From Pseudomonadota bacterium (GTDB lineage: Bacteria > Pseudomonadota > Alphaproteobacteria > Acetobacterales > Acetobacteraceae): a stretch of DNA of 10,318 nucleotides. Position 1 is the stretch's first letter. Each line of letters opens with the position of its first letter. A program made the position numbers and the translations under genes. Of this stretch, positions 1 to 6,270 are shown piece by piece. The stretch lies in the NCBI GenBank assembly GCA_021805485.1, contig JAJZFF010000156.1, positions 1-10,318 on the forward strand, given 5' to 3'. The notes under the pieces were generated by a model. It was not told the origin of the DNA. It ran no database searches and worked only from the letters and a program-made list of their open reading frames with translations.

Positions 1-765
1 AAGATGGAAAAGCCCCAGGCGCTCGACAATCTCGACGAGATCATGGATGCGACCGATGCCGTCATGGTCGCGCGCGGCGATCTCGGCGTCGAGCTGCCGC
101 CCGAGGAAGTGCCGATCGTGCAGAAGCGCATCATCCGCGCCGCCCAGCAGCGCGGCCTGCCGGTGGTCGTCGCGACGCAGATGCTGGAGAGCATGATCTC
201 CGCCCCCGCCCCCACCCGCGCCGAGGCATCGGACGTGGCGACCGCGGTGTTCGACGGCGCCGATGCGGTGATGCTCTCGGCCGAGAGTGCCGCCGGCCAG
301 TATCCGCGCGAGGCGGTGAACATGATGGACCGCATCGTCGCCCGGGTGGAGCGGGACGATGATTGGCGGCGGACGATCGACGCCAAGCGGCCGGACCCCG
401 AACCTTCCTCGGCCGATGCCATCGCCCGTGCCGCCGAACAGGTCGCGCACACGATCGGCGCGCGCGCCATCGTCGCCTTCACCAGTTCCGGCGCCAGCGC
501 GCTGCGCGTCGCCCGCGAGCGGCCGGACTGCCCCGTGATCGGCCTGACACCCAGTCTGGACACCGCCCGCCGCCTCGCGGCGGTCTGGGGCGTGCATGCC
601 GTGGTCACGCAGGATGTGGGCTCGATGACCGAGGCTGTCGCCCTTTCGGCGAAGGTCGCGCGGCAGGAGGGCTTCGCCCAGCCGGGCGAAGAAATCGTCG
701 TCGTCGCCGGCGTCCCCTTCGGCCAGAGCGGCACGACCAACGCGCTGCGCGTGGCCAGGGTGTAA
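1..765 (+). CDS. pyk: Pyruvate kinase, C-terminal part (5' end cut by window edge)
   Basis: Pyruvate kinase transfers phosphate from phosphoenolpyruvate to ADP, the last step of glycolysis, in the cytoplasm. The visible 254 residues start inside the family signature: K1 of KMEKPQ is the catalytic lysine and E3 a metal ligand. MVARGDLGVELP follows (D27 is the second metal ligand), then VATQMLESM (T59, active-site threonine), PTRAEASDVA and DGADAVMLSAES, which complete the TIM-barrel face. From about residue 130 comes the C-terminal regulatory domain (AIVAFTSSGASALRVARERP onward), which ends naturally at TAA. About the first 220 residues of a usual 470-480 lie outside the window. The second signature residue is Met where Leu, Ile or Val is usual, which is conservative. 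The EthD-type gene follows after 62 nt with its own strong ribosome-binding site. I see no hairpin terminator between them, so co-transcription is possible. Identification is secure. Confidence 0.97.
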   Translation, partial: KMEKPQALDNLDEIMDATDAVMVARGDLGVELPPEEVPIVQKRIIRAAQQRGLPVVVATQMLESMISAPAPTRAEASDVATAVFDGADAVMLSAESAAGQYPREAVNMMDRIVARVERDDDWRRTIDAKRPDPEPSSADAIARAAEQVAHTIGARAIVAFTSSGASALRVARERPDCPVIGLTPSLDTARRLAAVWGVHAVVTQDVGSMTEAVALSAKVARQEGFAQPGEEIVVVAGVPFGQSGTTNALRVARV

Positions 766-827
766 CCCGCACGCCCCTTGCATTGCCGCCGTGCCCGGGC
801 AAGACTGAAGCCTAGGGAGGACATCAT

Positions 828-1139
828 ATGATCGCGATTACCGTTCTGTATCCGAAGACCGCCACCTCGACCTTCGACACCACCTATTACCACGACAAGC
901 ACATGAAGCTGGTCGGCGACCGCTGGGGATCGATGGGCCTCAAGGGCGCCACCGTGCTGCATGGCGTCAACGGGCCGGATGGCGCGGCTCCGCCCTACGC
1001 CGTCATCACCACGCTCCAGTTCGAAAGCCTTGAGGCCTTCGGCAAGGCCGTGCAGGCGCATGGCCCCGAGGTGATGGGCGACATCGCCAACTTCACCAAC
1101 GTCCAGCCGGTCCTGCAATTCAGCGAGATCGCCGCCTGA
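828..1139 (+). CDS. EthD family (dimeric alpha-beta barrel) small protein
   Basis: A 103-residue protein resembling the EthD family, small ferredoxin-like dimeric alpha-beta-barrel proteins named after a factor needed for ethyl tert-butyl ether degradation in Rhodococcus. Supporting features are the opening strand IAITVLYP, the YYHDKHMKLV segment (residues 20-29; the HM pair is the family hallmark), a strand at YAVITTLQFES and the late VQPVLQFSEI strand. Length matches the usual ~100 residues. ATG is preceded by AGGGAGG at 814-820 with a 7-nt spacer, a strong start. It lies 62 nt after pyk and 53 nt before a terminator hairpin, so it either ends the pyk transcript or is transcribed alone. No ether-degradation genes are nearby, so the name indicates fold only; most chromosomal members have no known substrate. 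Related ABM-type monooxygenases are the alternative, but the DKHM pattern favours EthD. Confidence 0.85.
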   Translation: MIAITVLYPKTATSTFDTTYYHDKHMKLVGDRWGSMGLKGATVLHGVNGPDGAAPPYAVITTLQFESLEAFGKAVQAHGPEVMGDIANFTNVQPVLQFSEIAA

Positions 1140-1162
1140 CACGGAATTTAACCTGAACTTTC

Positions 1163-1191
1163 TTTACTTCCCGAGGCTTCCGGGCCTATCT
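1163..1191 (+). promoter_or_regulatory. Candidate promoter for the secreted protein/phosphatase pair
   Basis: TTTACT (1163-1168) and CTATCT (1186-1191) are separated by 17 bp and resemble the alphaproteobacterial housekeeping pattern TTGAC-N17-CTATAT. Transcription would start near 1198, inside the 5' arm of the terminator hairpin at 1193-1222. This is the only plausible promoter I see close to the gene at 1246, and there is no room for one between hairpin and start codon. Inferred from sequence only. Confidence 0.4.
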
Positions 1192-1192
1192 G

Positions 1193-1230
1193 AAGGCGGT
1201 CGCGATCTTGTGCGGCCGCCTTTTGTTGTT
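1193..1230 (+). terminator. Rho-independent terminator after the EthD gene
   Basis: An 11-bp stem (arms 1193-1203 and 1212-1222, with one U-G wobble) closes an 8-nt loop and is followed by TTGTTGTT; the arm itself ends in TT, giving a TTTTGTTGTT tract. It sits 53 nt past the EthD stop codon, as expected for the end of the pyk/EthD transcript. It ends only 15 nt before the next start codon and overlaps the predicted transcription start of that gene. Confidence 0.7.
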
Positions 1231-1245
1231 CCGTTGGGAGGTTGC

Positions 1246-1740
1246 ATGCGCCGGATCGCCCCGCTCCTGTTCGCCGCCGCGTTCATTACCGGCAATGCGT
1301 CCGCCTGCGTCACGCCGCAGAACCAGGAAGCGCTCGACATCATCGGCCTGAAAAGCACGCTGATGGTCTCGGCCCTCACCTGTGGCCAGCGCAGCCAGTA
1401 CGATCAGTTCATGACGCGCTTTCATCCCTACATCCTGCGCGAGCAGCATGTTCTGGACGCTTATTTCCGGGCCCGGCACGGGCGCGCCTATCAGCATTAC
1501 GAAGACAGCTACGTGACCAATCTCGCGAACGCGCAGTCCACCGCCGGCATCCATCAGGGTTCCGATTTCTGCGCCGCGAGCCAGCATTTGTTCGATCAGG
1601 TGCTCGGCCAGCCCGACCAGACGGCGCTGGTCACCTTCGCCCGCCAGAATCCGGCGGCGCAGCCGATCGTCGTGCTGACCTGCGGCATCGTCGAGTCGGA
1701 CGAGTTCCGCCGGATGGAGCAATACACGCCGCGGCACTGA
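1246..1740 (+). CDS. Unrecognised secreted protein with four cysteines
   Basis: I do not recognise a family. The 164-residue product starts with a clear signal peptide: MRR, a hydrophobic core (IAPLLFAAAFITG) and an ASA cleavage site before C21. The -3 residue is Ala, not Leu/Val/Ile, so this is not a good lipobox and export by signal peptidase I to the periplasm is more likely. The mature part has exactly four cysteines (C21, C46, C109, C146), suggesting two disulfides, with helical, Gln/Tyr/His-rich sequence between (ILREQHVLDAYFRARHG and similar). ATG at 1246 is chosen over an in-frame GTG at 1210 because GGGAGG at 1236-1241 lies 4 nt upstream, the signal peptide begins there, and the GTG sits inside the terminator hairpin. 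The phosphatase gene starts 7 nt after the stop, so the two are probably one operon. Confidence 0.8.
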   Translation: MRRIAPLLFAAAFITGNASACVTPQNQEALDIIGLKSTLMVSALTCGQRSQYDQFMTRFHPYILREQHVLDAYFRARHGRAYQHYEDSYVTNLANAQSTAGIHQGSDFCAASQHLFDQVLGQPDQTALVTFARQNPAAQPIVVLTCGIVESDEFRRMEQYTPRH

Positions 1741-1747
1741 TCCCAGC

Positions 1748-2515
1748 GTGACGACCCTCGCCAACGCGCCGAATTTCCGCGATGTAGGCCCGCTGCCACT
1801 GACCGGGGGCGGCACGCTGCGGCCGGGCCGGCTGTTCCGCTCCGGCCAGCTGTCCGGCCTCGACGAGGCCGACCTGAAGCGCCTCGAAGCGCTCGGCATC
1901 CGCCTGGTCTGCGACCTTCGCAGCAGCGGCGAACGCAAGCGCTTCGCCTCGCGCTGGCCCACACTCGCCCCGGCGCGGATCATCGAGATGCCTGCCAGCA
2001 CCGATAGCGCCGCCGGCATGCAGACGCTGATCCTGCGCCTTGCCGGCCAACCCGGTGCGGCGGGCGCGCGGCGGGCGATGCTCGATCTCTATGCCAGCCT
2101 GCCCGCCCTGCTCGTCGCGACGATTTCCGCCGCGACAGAAGCGATGGCCAGCGGCTGGGGCGTGCCGGTCCTGCTGCACTGCCATGTCGGCAAGGACCGA
2201 ACCGGCGTCGCCACCGCGCTGCTGCTCACCGCTCTCGGCGTGCGGCGGGAGGCGATCCTCGCCGATTATGAGGAAACCGGCCGGCGCATCGATATCGTCG
2301 AGGAAACCAGGCACATCGCGCGCAGCCTCAACAAGCTGCTCGGCCACACGGTCGATCCCGGCGCGCTCGACGCGCTCGGCCGGACCGATCCCGCCTATCT
2401 CGACAGCGCCTTCACCGCGATCGACCGGGATTGGGGCGGTATCGACGCCTACCTGGCCGCCTCCGGCATCACGACCAGCCGGCGCGAGCGCCTCGCGACC
2501 TTGTTCCACGCATGA
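1748..2515 (+). CDS. Tyrosine-protein/lipid phosphatase (Y_phosphatase3, MptpB-like)
   Basis: A 255-residue phosphatase of the cysteine-dependent class. The P-loop HCHVGKDRTG (residues 144-153) supplies nucleophile C145 and phosphate-binding R151; the GKDR variant is typical of the MptpB-related family, whose members act on phosphotyrosine and phosphoinositides. Other family marks are the N-terminal NFRDVG (9-14), RPGRLFRSGQL (25-35) and the VCDLRSSGER segment (54-63). No signal peptide is present, so it is predicted to be cytoplasmic unless exported by another route. The start is GTG at 1748, 7 nt after the preceding stop, with no convincing Shine-Dalgarno sequence; translational coupling to the secreted-protein gene is likely. 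A strong hairpin follows the TGA directly. The family call is firm; the physiological substrate is unknown. No partner tyrosine kinase is in the window. Confidence 0.92.
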   Translation: MTTLANAPNFRDVGPLPLTGGGTLRPGRLFRSGQLSGLDEADLKRLEALGIRLVCDLRSSGERKRFASRWPTLAPARIIEMPASTDSAAGMQTLILRLAGQPGAAGARRAMLDLYASLPALLVATISAATEAMASGWGVPVLLHCHVGKDRTGVATALLLTALGVRREAILADYEETGRRIDIVEETRHIARSLNKLLGHTVDPGALDALGRTDPAYLDSAFTAIDRDWGGIDAYLAASGITTSRRERLATLFHA

Positions 2516-2543
2516 AAAAACCCCGGCGTTTCCGCCGGGGTTT
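2516..2543. terminator. Bidirectional terminator between phosphatase and ompA copy 1
   Basis: An 11-bp perfect stem (2518-2528 with 2533-2543) closes a TTTC tetraloop. Read on the minus strand it is followed by six T, a classic terminator for the ompA gene ending at 2568. On the plus strand it gives TTTCC, weaker but sufficient to act on the phosphatase transcript whose stop codon overlaps the A-tract. The same hairpin recurs at 3860-3885 as part of the long repeat. Confidence 0.85.
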
Positions 2544-2989
2544 CCTGATCCGATCCGCAGGCCTTGCTCAGTGGAGGATGATTTCCACGCGGCGGTTCTG
2601 CGGCTCGCGAACATTCGGGCCGGTCGGCACCAGAAGGTGCGTCTCGCCATAGCCCTTGATCACGATGTCGTTCTTCGACACGCCATCCGCAACCAGCTGG
2701 GCCGCCACGTTGTGCGCGCGGCGCAGCGACAGCTTCATGTTGTAGGCCGGCGCACCCGAGGTATCGGTATAGCCGTTCACGTTCAGACGCGTCACCTTCG
2801 TGGTCTGCGACGCCTTCGCCGCCTCGGAGACGATCTGCTGCGCCCGCGGCGTCAGGTTCGCCTTGTCCCAGTTGAAGAACACCAGGTAAGTGCGGGCCGG
2901 AGCCGGCGCCGGAGCCGCAACCGGCGTCGGCGCGGGAGCCGCGGCCGGAGCCGGCGGCGCAGGCGGGAACAGCTCGTAGCGCAGGCCGA
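2516..2989 (-). repeat. 474-bp direct repeat, copy 1 (ompA 3' part plus terminator)
   Basis: By direct reading, every base from 2516 to 2989 matches 3858 to 4331 at a constant offset of 1342 with no gaps. It covers the last 139 codons of ompA copy 1 (Pro/Ala linker and OmpA-like domain), the stop codon, the 3' untranslated region and the terminator. Similarity stops abruptly: A against G at 2515/3857 on one side and C against T at 2990/4332 on the other, beyond which the barrel-coding parts differ widely. Confidence 0.95.
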
Positions 2990-3653
2990 CCATCAGCATA
3001 TTGTTGCCTTCGTCGCCCACCTTCATCGTCACCGGTGTAGCCCCGACGGTGGCGCGATAGTTGTCGCTGCCCATGGTGCGCATGTAGCGATATTCGACGG
3101 TGGCGGACAGGCCCGGCGCGGCCGGGATCGGGAAGGCCAGACCGGCGATCGCCTGGTAGGCGAAGGCGCCGGGCGTGCCGTTGAAGCGCGCGCCCGTCAC
3201 GCCGGCGTTGCGCCACTGCAGCCACTGATAGCCGACGCCGGCGCCGACATACGGATAGACATAGGGAACGCCGACATCGAAATCATACAGGGCGTTCGCC
3301 ATGAAGCCGTATTTCTGCTCGGTGCCGGATACCACCGCCTGCGCGCCGTTCCCGTCGACCTTCGCGGCCTGATTGTGGAAATAGTCGCCCTCGAGTTCGA
3401 CGCGGAAGCCGTTGCCGAAGCCGTAGCCGACCGAAGCCTCGCCGGTGAACCCGTTGTGGAAGAGGGTACGCGCCCCCGAGGCAAAATCCCCGTACGGCGT
3501 CGAGATGCTTTTCACCTTGCGGCTGCCCATGATGTTGTAGCCGAGGCCAAGGCTGACATAGGGGCCGGTGACCGGCTGAGCCATCGCCGCCGCCGGAACC
3601 AGGGCGGGAGCCGCGATGATCGTCGCCGCCAGAAGTGTCGTGCGCAATTTCAT
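2568..3653 (-). CDS. OmpA family outer-membrane protein, copy 1
   Basis: A 361-residue outer-membrane protein that anchors the envelope to peptidoglycan. Residues 1-25 are a signal peptide (cleavage after AMA). About 30-228 form an eight-strand-type beta-barrel with alternating aromatic/glycine strands (GPYVSLGLGYN, SVGYGFGNGFRVELEGDYF, YVGAGVGYQW) and a closing GLRYELF strand. Residues 230-253 are a Pro/Ala linker, and 254-361 the OmpA-like domain. In that domain NGYTDTSG supplies D297 and LSLRRA supplies R312, spaced as the diaminopimelate-binding Asp and Arg of E. coli OmpA. The ATG is preceded on the minus strand by a GAGGAG ribosome-binding site (3662-3667) 8 nt away. Its downstream neighbour on the same strand, the second OmpA, shares an identical C-terminal 139 residues but a diverged barrel. 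Terminators flank it on both sides, so it should be transcribed alone. Confidence 0.94.
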   Translation of the reverse strand: MKLRTTLLAATIIAAPALVPAAAMAQPVTGPYVSLGLGYNIMGSRKVKSISTPYGDFASGARTLFHNGFTGEASVGYGFGNGFRVELEGDYFHNQAAKVDGNGAQAVVSGTEQKYGFMANALYDFDVGVPYVYPYVGAGVGYQWLQWRNAGVTGARFNGTPGAFAYQAIAGLAFPIPAAPGLSATVEYRYMRTMGSDNYRATVGATPVTMKVGDEGNNMLMVGLRYELFPPAPPAPAAAPAPTPVAAPAPAPARTYLVFFNWDKANLTPRAQQIVSEAAKASQTTKVTRLNVNGYTDTSGAPAYNMKLSLRRAHNVAAQLVADGVSKNDIVIKGYGETHLLVPTGPNVREPQNRRVEIILH

Positions 3654-3857
3654 TTTCGTCTCTCCTCGTGCGCCGGAGCCTGTTTGCTGATCGAACGGTT
3701 AAGCTTCCGTCGACGGACATTTAGCATCGCCCCTGCCGATGCAGGAGGGCTTGAACGTTGACGCCCCGTATTTCCGGATTGGTGTTGCTCCAAAACCACA
3801 GACCGGAACGCGATGTGACAATATCACGACGTTTCCCAGATCCTTGGCCAATGACAG
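3654..3857. other. Leader/intergenic region of ompA copy 1
   Basis: About 200 bp between the two ompA genes. It should hold the minus-strand promoter of ompA copy 1. I see a CTAAAT (3721-3726 region, minus strand) resembling a -10 box and TTGTCA near 3815-3820 (minus) resembling a -35 box, but they are not properly spaced, so I do not call a promoter. A small inverted repeat CCTGC-cgat-GCAGG lies at 3732-3745. The left edge of the second repeat copy and its terminator bound the region. No coding potential is convincing. Confidence 0.5.
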
Positions 3858-4331
3858 AAAAACCCCGGCGTTTCCGCCGGGGTTTCCTGATCCGATCCGC
3901 AGGCCTTGCTCAGTGGAGGATGATTTCCACGCGGCGGTTCTGCGGCTCGCGAACATTCGGGCCGGTCGGCACCAGAAGGTGCGTCTCGCCATAGCCCTTG
4001 ATCACGATGTCGTTCTTCGACACGCCATCCGCAACCAGCTGGGCCGCCACGTTGTGCGCGCGGCGCAGCGACAGCTTCATGTTGTAGGCCGGCGCACCCG
4101 AGGTATCGGTATAGCCGTTCACGTTCAGACGCGTCACCTTCGTGGTCTGCGACGCCTTCGCCGCCTCGGAGACGATCTGCTGCGCCCGCGGCGTCAGGTT
4201 CGCCTTGTCCCAGTTGAAGAACACCAGGTAAGTGCGGGCCGGAGCCGGCGCCGGAGCCGCAACCGGCGTCGGCGCGGGAGCCGCGGCCGGAGCCGGCGGC
4301 GCAGGCGGGAACAGCTCGTAGCGCAGGCCGA
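3858..4331 (-). repeat. 474-bp direct repeat, copy 2 (ompA 3' part plus terminator)
   Basis: Second copy of the tract at 2516-2989, identical in my base-by-base comparison, including third codon positions of the low-complexity Pro/Ala linker, the stop codon and the terminator. The boundary in the coding part falls at the codon before GLRYELF, where barrel copy 1 reads MV and copy 2 reads LI. Confidence 0.95.
3860..3885. terminator. Terminator of ompA copy 2
   Basis: Same 11-bp stem and TTTC loop as at 2518-2543 (arms 3860-3870 and 3875-3885). On the minus strand it is followed by five T (complement of 3858-3862), so it should stop ompA copy 2 transcripts before they enter the leader of ompA copy 1. 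It lies 24 nt past the ompA copy 2 stop codon. Confidence 0.82.
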
Positions 4332-5004
4332 TCAGGAACGTGTGATTGCCCGACTGGCCGACATTGATCTGGGTATTCGGCACGGCACCGGTATCATTGT
4401 ATTTCCGATTATGGACCAGCGACATGTACTGGTATTGCGCCGTTACCGCGAGTCCCGGAACCTGCGGCAGGTCATAGGCGACGCCGGCGCTGAGATCATA
4501 GGCCAGGCTGCCATACGTGCCGCCATAAACGTCGCCGGACGGGTCCGCCACGCCGATATGCTGGAACTTCTGCCACTGATACCCGAGGCCCGCGCCGATG
4601 AAGGGCACGAAATTGGTCCCGGTCGGGATGTCGTAATACCCGTTGACCATGAAGCCGTAGGTGTTGACCCCGCCATAGGCGCGGTTCTTGCCCTCGACAT
4701 TGTCGTCGGCCTTCACGGCGTTGTTACGGAAGAAATTGGTGTCGAGCTCGACCCGGAACCCGTTGCCGAGGCCGTAGCCGACGCCGAGCTGCCCGGCATA
4801 ATCGGGGCGAAACAGCAGATTGCCGCCCCGCGCCCCGTTCGGCTGGGCAAAATCGTATTTCTGGTTCTGCATCAGGTTGGTGCCGATGCCGAGATCGACA
4901 TAGGGTCCGGTCACGGGCGGCGGATTCGCGGCCCGCGCCGCCTGCATGCCAAGCGCGAGCGCGGCAGCGCAGCACGCGGTGCAGAGGATCGAGCGATGGG
5001 TCAT
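3910..5004 (-). CDS. OmpA family outer-membrane protein, copy 2
   Basis: A 364-residue paralogue of the protein encoded at 2568-3653. Signal peptide residues 1-25 (MTHRS start, cleavage after ARA) differ entirely from copy 1. The barrel (about 30-231) is recognisably related, sharing PPVTGPYV, VGYGLGNGFRVEL, YGFMVN and FIGAGLGYQW, but much of the sequence between differs, notably in the putative surface loops. From G226 to the C-terminus the protein is identical to copy 1: a Pro/Ala linker, then the peptidoglycan-binding domain with D300 and R315 in the diaminopimelate-binding positions. The ATG follows GGAGG (complement of 5009-5013) by 4 nt. It has its own terminator and lies 150 nt from the DUF2155 gene upstream. 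Two paralogues may give alternative surface exposure; their relative expression cannot be read from sequence. Confidence 0.94.
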   Translation of the reverse strand: MTHRSILCTACCAAALALGMQAARAANPPPVTGPYVDLGIGTNLMQNQKYDFAQPNGARGGNLLFRPDYAGQLGVGYGLGNGFRVELDTNFFRNNAVKADDNVEGKNRAYGGVNTYGFMVNGYYDIPTGTNFVPFIGAGLGYQWQKFQHIGVADPSGDVYGGTYGSLAYDLSAGVAYDLPQVPGLAVTAQYQYMSLVHNRKYNDTGAVPNTQINVGQSGNHTFLIGLRYELFPPAPPAPAAAPAPTPVAAPAPAPARTYLVFFNWDKANLTPRAQQIVSEAAKASQTTKVTRLNVNGYTDTSGAPAYNMKLSLRRAHNVAAQLVADGVSKNDIVIKGYGETHLLVPTGPNVREPQNRRVEIILH

Positions 5005-5154
5005 GTGGCCTCCATGCGGTTGTGTAATCGCTGGGAAGGTTGGTGCGGAATTATGTCGTTACAATGACGGATCCTGCCGGCGTGACCGCCGAAACGGTTA
5101 ACAATCGGTCATTGCGATTTAAGTTACCAATCCGGAACGGACAAATATCCGCGA
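5005..5154. other. Intergenic region upstream of ompA copy 2
   Basis: This 150-bp, comparatively AT-rich stretch should contain the minus-strand promoter of ompA copy 2. A CATAAT (complement of 5050-5055) resembles a -10 box, but the -35 position (GGCAGG) is poor. A short GC hairpin (CGGCG-tgac-CGCCG, 5078-5091) has no T-tract and is not a convincing terminator for the DUF2155 operon. Nothing coding is seen. Confidence 0.45.
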
Positions 5155-5736
5155 TCAGCCAGCGGAACAACCGATGAGGCGGAATGTCACCGCAGCGTCA
5201 CCCACCACGGTGGCGCCGGGCTCGGAGCGGATCAGCCAGCCGCGGAACAGGTCGGGGGCAGCCATGCCGTGCCGCACTGTCATGTATACCGCAGCGTCCG
5301 GCGGCATGTCGGCCGGGCGGACGACACAGGCGCCGATCGTCACCCGCAGCGCGCCTTCGGTGAAACTCGACCCGACGGGCGCGATGATCCGGTTCACCGC
5401 GCCATCGGCCTTCTCGAGCACATCGAGAATCGCGGCCTGGCGCGGATCCCAGATCGGCTTGACCTGTTTCGGCGGCGCAGGCGGCGTCGCCTGCGACCCT
5501 TTCGGGGTTGGGGGTCCTGCAAAGGCACCGCCCTGGTCACCCGGCAAGGTGGGCGCGTTCGGCAGGTCCGGCGCCGGCAGCGCGCCATCCGGCATGGCTG
5601 GGCTCGGCGCCGAGGCGACGGGCGGAGCCTCCGGCACTGTCACCACCGATTGACCGGACTGCGCAAGTCCGCGGCCCGGCAGCGCCGCGAACATCGCGAC
5701 CACCAGAACGACGGCGCCGGCGCGACGGAGGCTCAT
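5155..5736 (-). CDS. DUF2155 domain-containing exported protein
   Basis: A 193-residue exported protein with an N-terminal signal sequence (hydrophobic residues 8-20, cleavage probably after GLA at 25). A long low-complexity Pro/Ala/Gly region (about 34-91) follows, then a globular domain (about 94-193) matching DUF2155: WDPRQAAILDVLEKADGAVNRIIAPVG-type opening, LRVTIGACVVRPADMPPDAA, FRGWLIRSEPG and a terminal FRLIGCSAG. C137 and C190 are the two domain cysteines and probably pair in the periplasm. The function of DUF2155 is not known. Its ATG overlaps the mlaD stop codon in an ATGA arrangement (5733-5736), so translation is probably coupled to mlaD, implying matched amounts. I recall DUF2155 genes beside NDUFA12 and mlaD in other Alphaproteobacteria, which supports the call. 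Confidence 0.85.
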   Translation of the reverse strand: MSLRRAGAVVLVVAMFAALPGRGLAQSGQSVVTVPEAPPVASAPSPAMPDGALPAPDLPNAPTLPGDQGGAFAGPPTPKGSQATPPAPPKQVKPIWDPRQAAILDVLEKADGAVNRIIAPVGSSFTEGALRVTIGACVVRPADMPPDAAVYMTVRHGMAAPDLFRGWLIRSEPGATVVGDAAVTFRLIGCSAG

Positions 5737-6233
5737 TTCGGGGCCGGTACCGAAGTGCCGCCGCCGTTTGCCTTCGCTGTCGAGGTCGCCAGGTTTGCGG
5801 CGCTGAAGACGAACTTGCCGAGCAGCGATTCGATGTTGATGGCCGACTGCGTTGCGGTGATTGCCTGGCCGGGCTTCAACATGGTTTCGGAACCGCCGGG
5901 CGAAATCGAAAGATAATCGCTGCCCAGCAGCGACGCGCTCTCGATCGCCGCGCTGCTATCCTTCGGAATCTTGACGTCCGGCTGGATGCGGAACTGTACG
6001 ATCGCGGCATAGGTCTGCGGGTCGAGCGAGGTGCGGGTCACCTCGCCGATCGTGACGCCGGCGATCTTGACCGGAGAGCCGACGGTGAGCGGACCGATGC
6101 TGCCGAAACTCGCGCGCAAGTCATATCCCGTGCCGCCTACGGTGCGCGTTCGCGACGCCGCATAGGCGAGAAAGACGGCGGCCGCGACGATCACGACCAG
6201 GCCCGCGATGATTTCCGATACCCGATTCTTCAT
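5733..6233 (-). CDS. mlaD: MlaD, MCE-domain phospholipid-transport protein
   Basis: MlaD is the substrate-binding MCE subunit of the Mla system, forming a hexameric ring in the inner membrane that passes phospholipids between the membranes to keep outer-membrane lipid asymmetry. The 166-residue protein has one N-terminal membrane helix (about 8-26, IIAGLVVIVAAAVFLAYAA) and an MCE domain (about 36-115) with the usual YDLRASFGSIGPLTVGSPV core, VKIAGVTIGEV and LLGSDYLSISPGG. The tail continues to a hydrophobic helical stretch (IESLLGKFVFSAANLA), the region that plugs the hexamer pore. Length fits MlaD (150-185) rather than larger multi-MCE proteins. Start ATG 6231-6233 is preceded by AAGGG on the minus strand. 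It follows the NDUFA12 gene by 37 nt and overlaps DUF2155. The ATPase, permease and MlaC genes are not here and must be elsewhere. Confidence 0.94.
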   Translation of the reverse strand: MKNRVSEIIAGLVVIVAAAVFLAYAASRTRTVGGTGYDLRASFGSIGPLTVGSPVKIAGVTIGEVTRTSLDPQTYAAIVQFRIQPDVKIPKDSSAAIESASLLGSDYLSISPGGSETMLKPGQAITATQSAINIESLLGKFVFSAANLATSTAKANGGGTSVPAPK

Positions 6234-6270
6234 CTCACCCTTTCCGGCTTCCGGCGCAGCAGCTTGCCGC

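Noticed and set aside
2040..3761. 573-codon open frame on the plus strand opposite ompA copy 1
   Set aside because: It is antisense to a clear OmpA gene and crosses the phosphatase gene and a terminator. Its Arg/His/Ala-rich composition is typical of shadow frames in GC-rich DNA.
2516..4331. Mobile element explanation for the long ompA direct repeat
   Set aside because: No transposase, terminal inverted repeats or target duplication are seen. The tract is itself coding sequence and terminator, so conversion or duplication explains it better.
3739..5067. 442-codon plus-strand open frame opposite ompA copy 2
   Set aside because: Shadow of ompA copy 2. Its similarity to the frame opposite copy 1 only reflects the 474-bp DNA repeat.
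5096..5124. CtrA site (TTAA-N7-TTAA) upstream of ompA copy 2
   Set aside because: TTAA occurs twice in the region, but the spacing is 17 bp, not 7.
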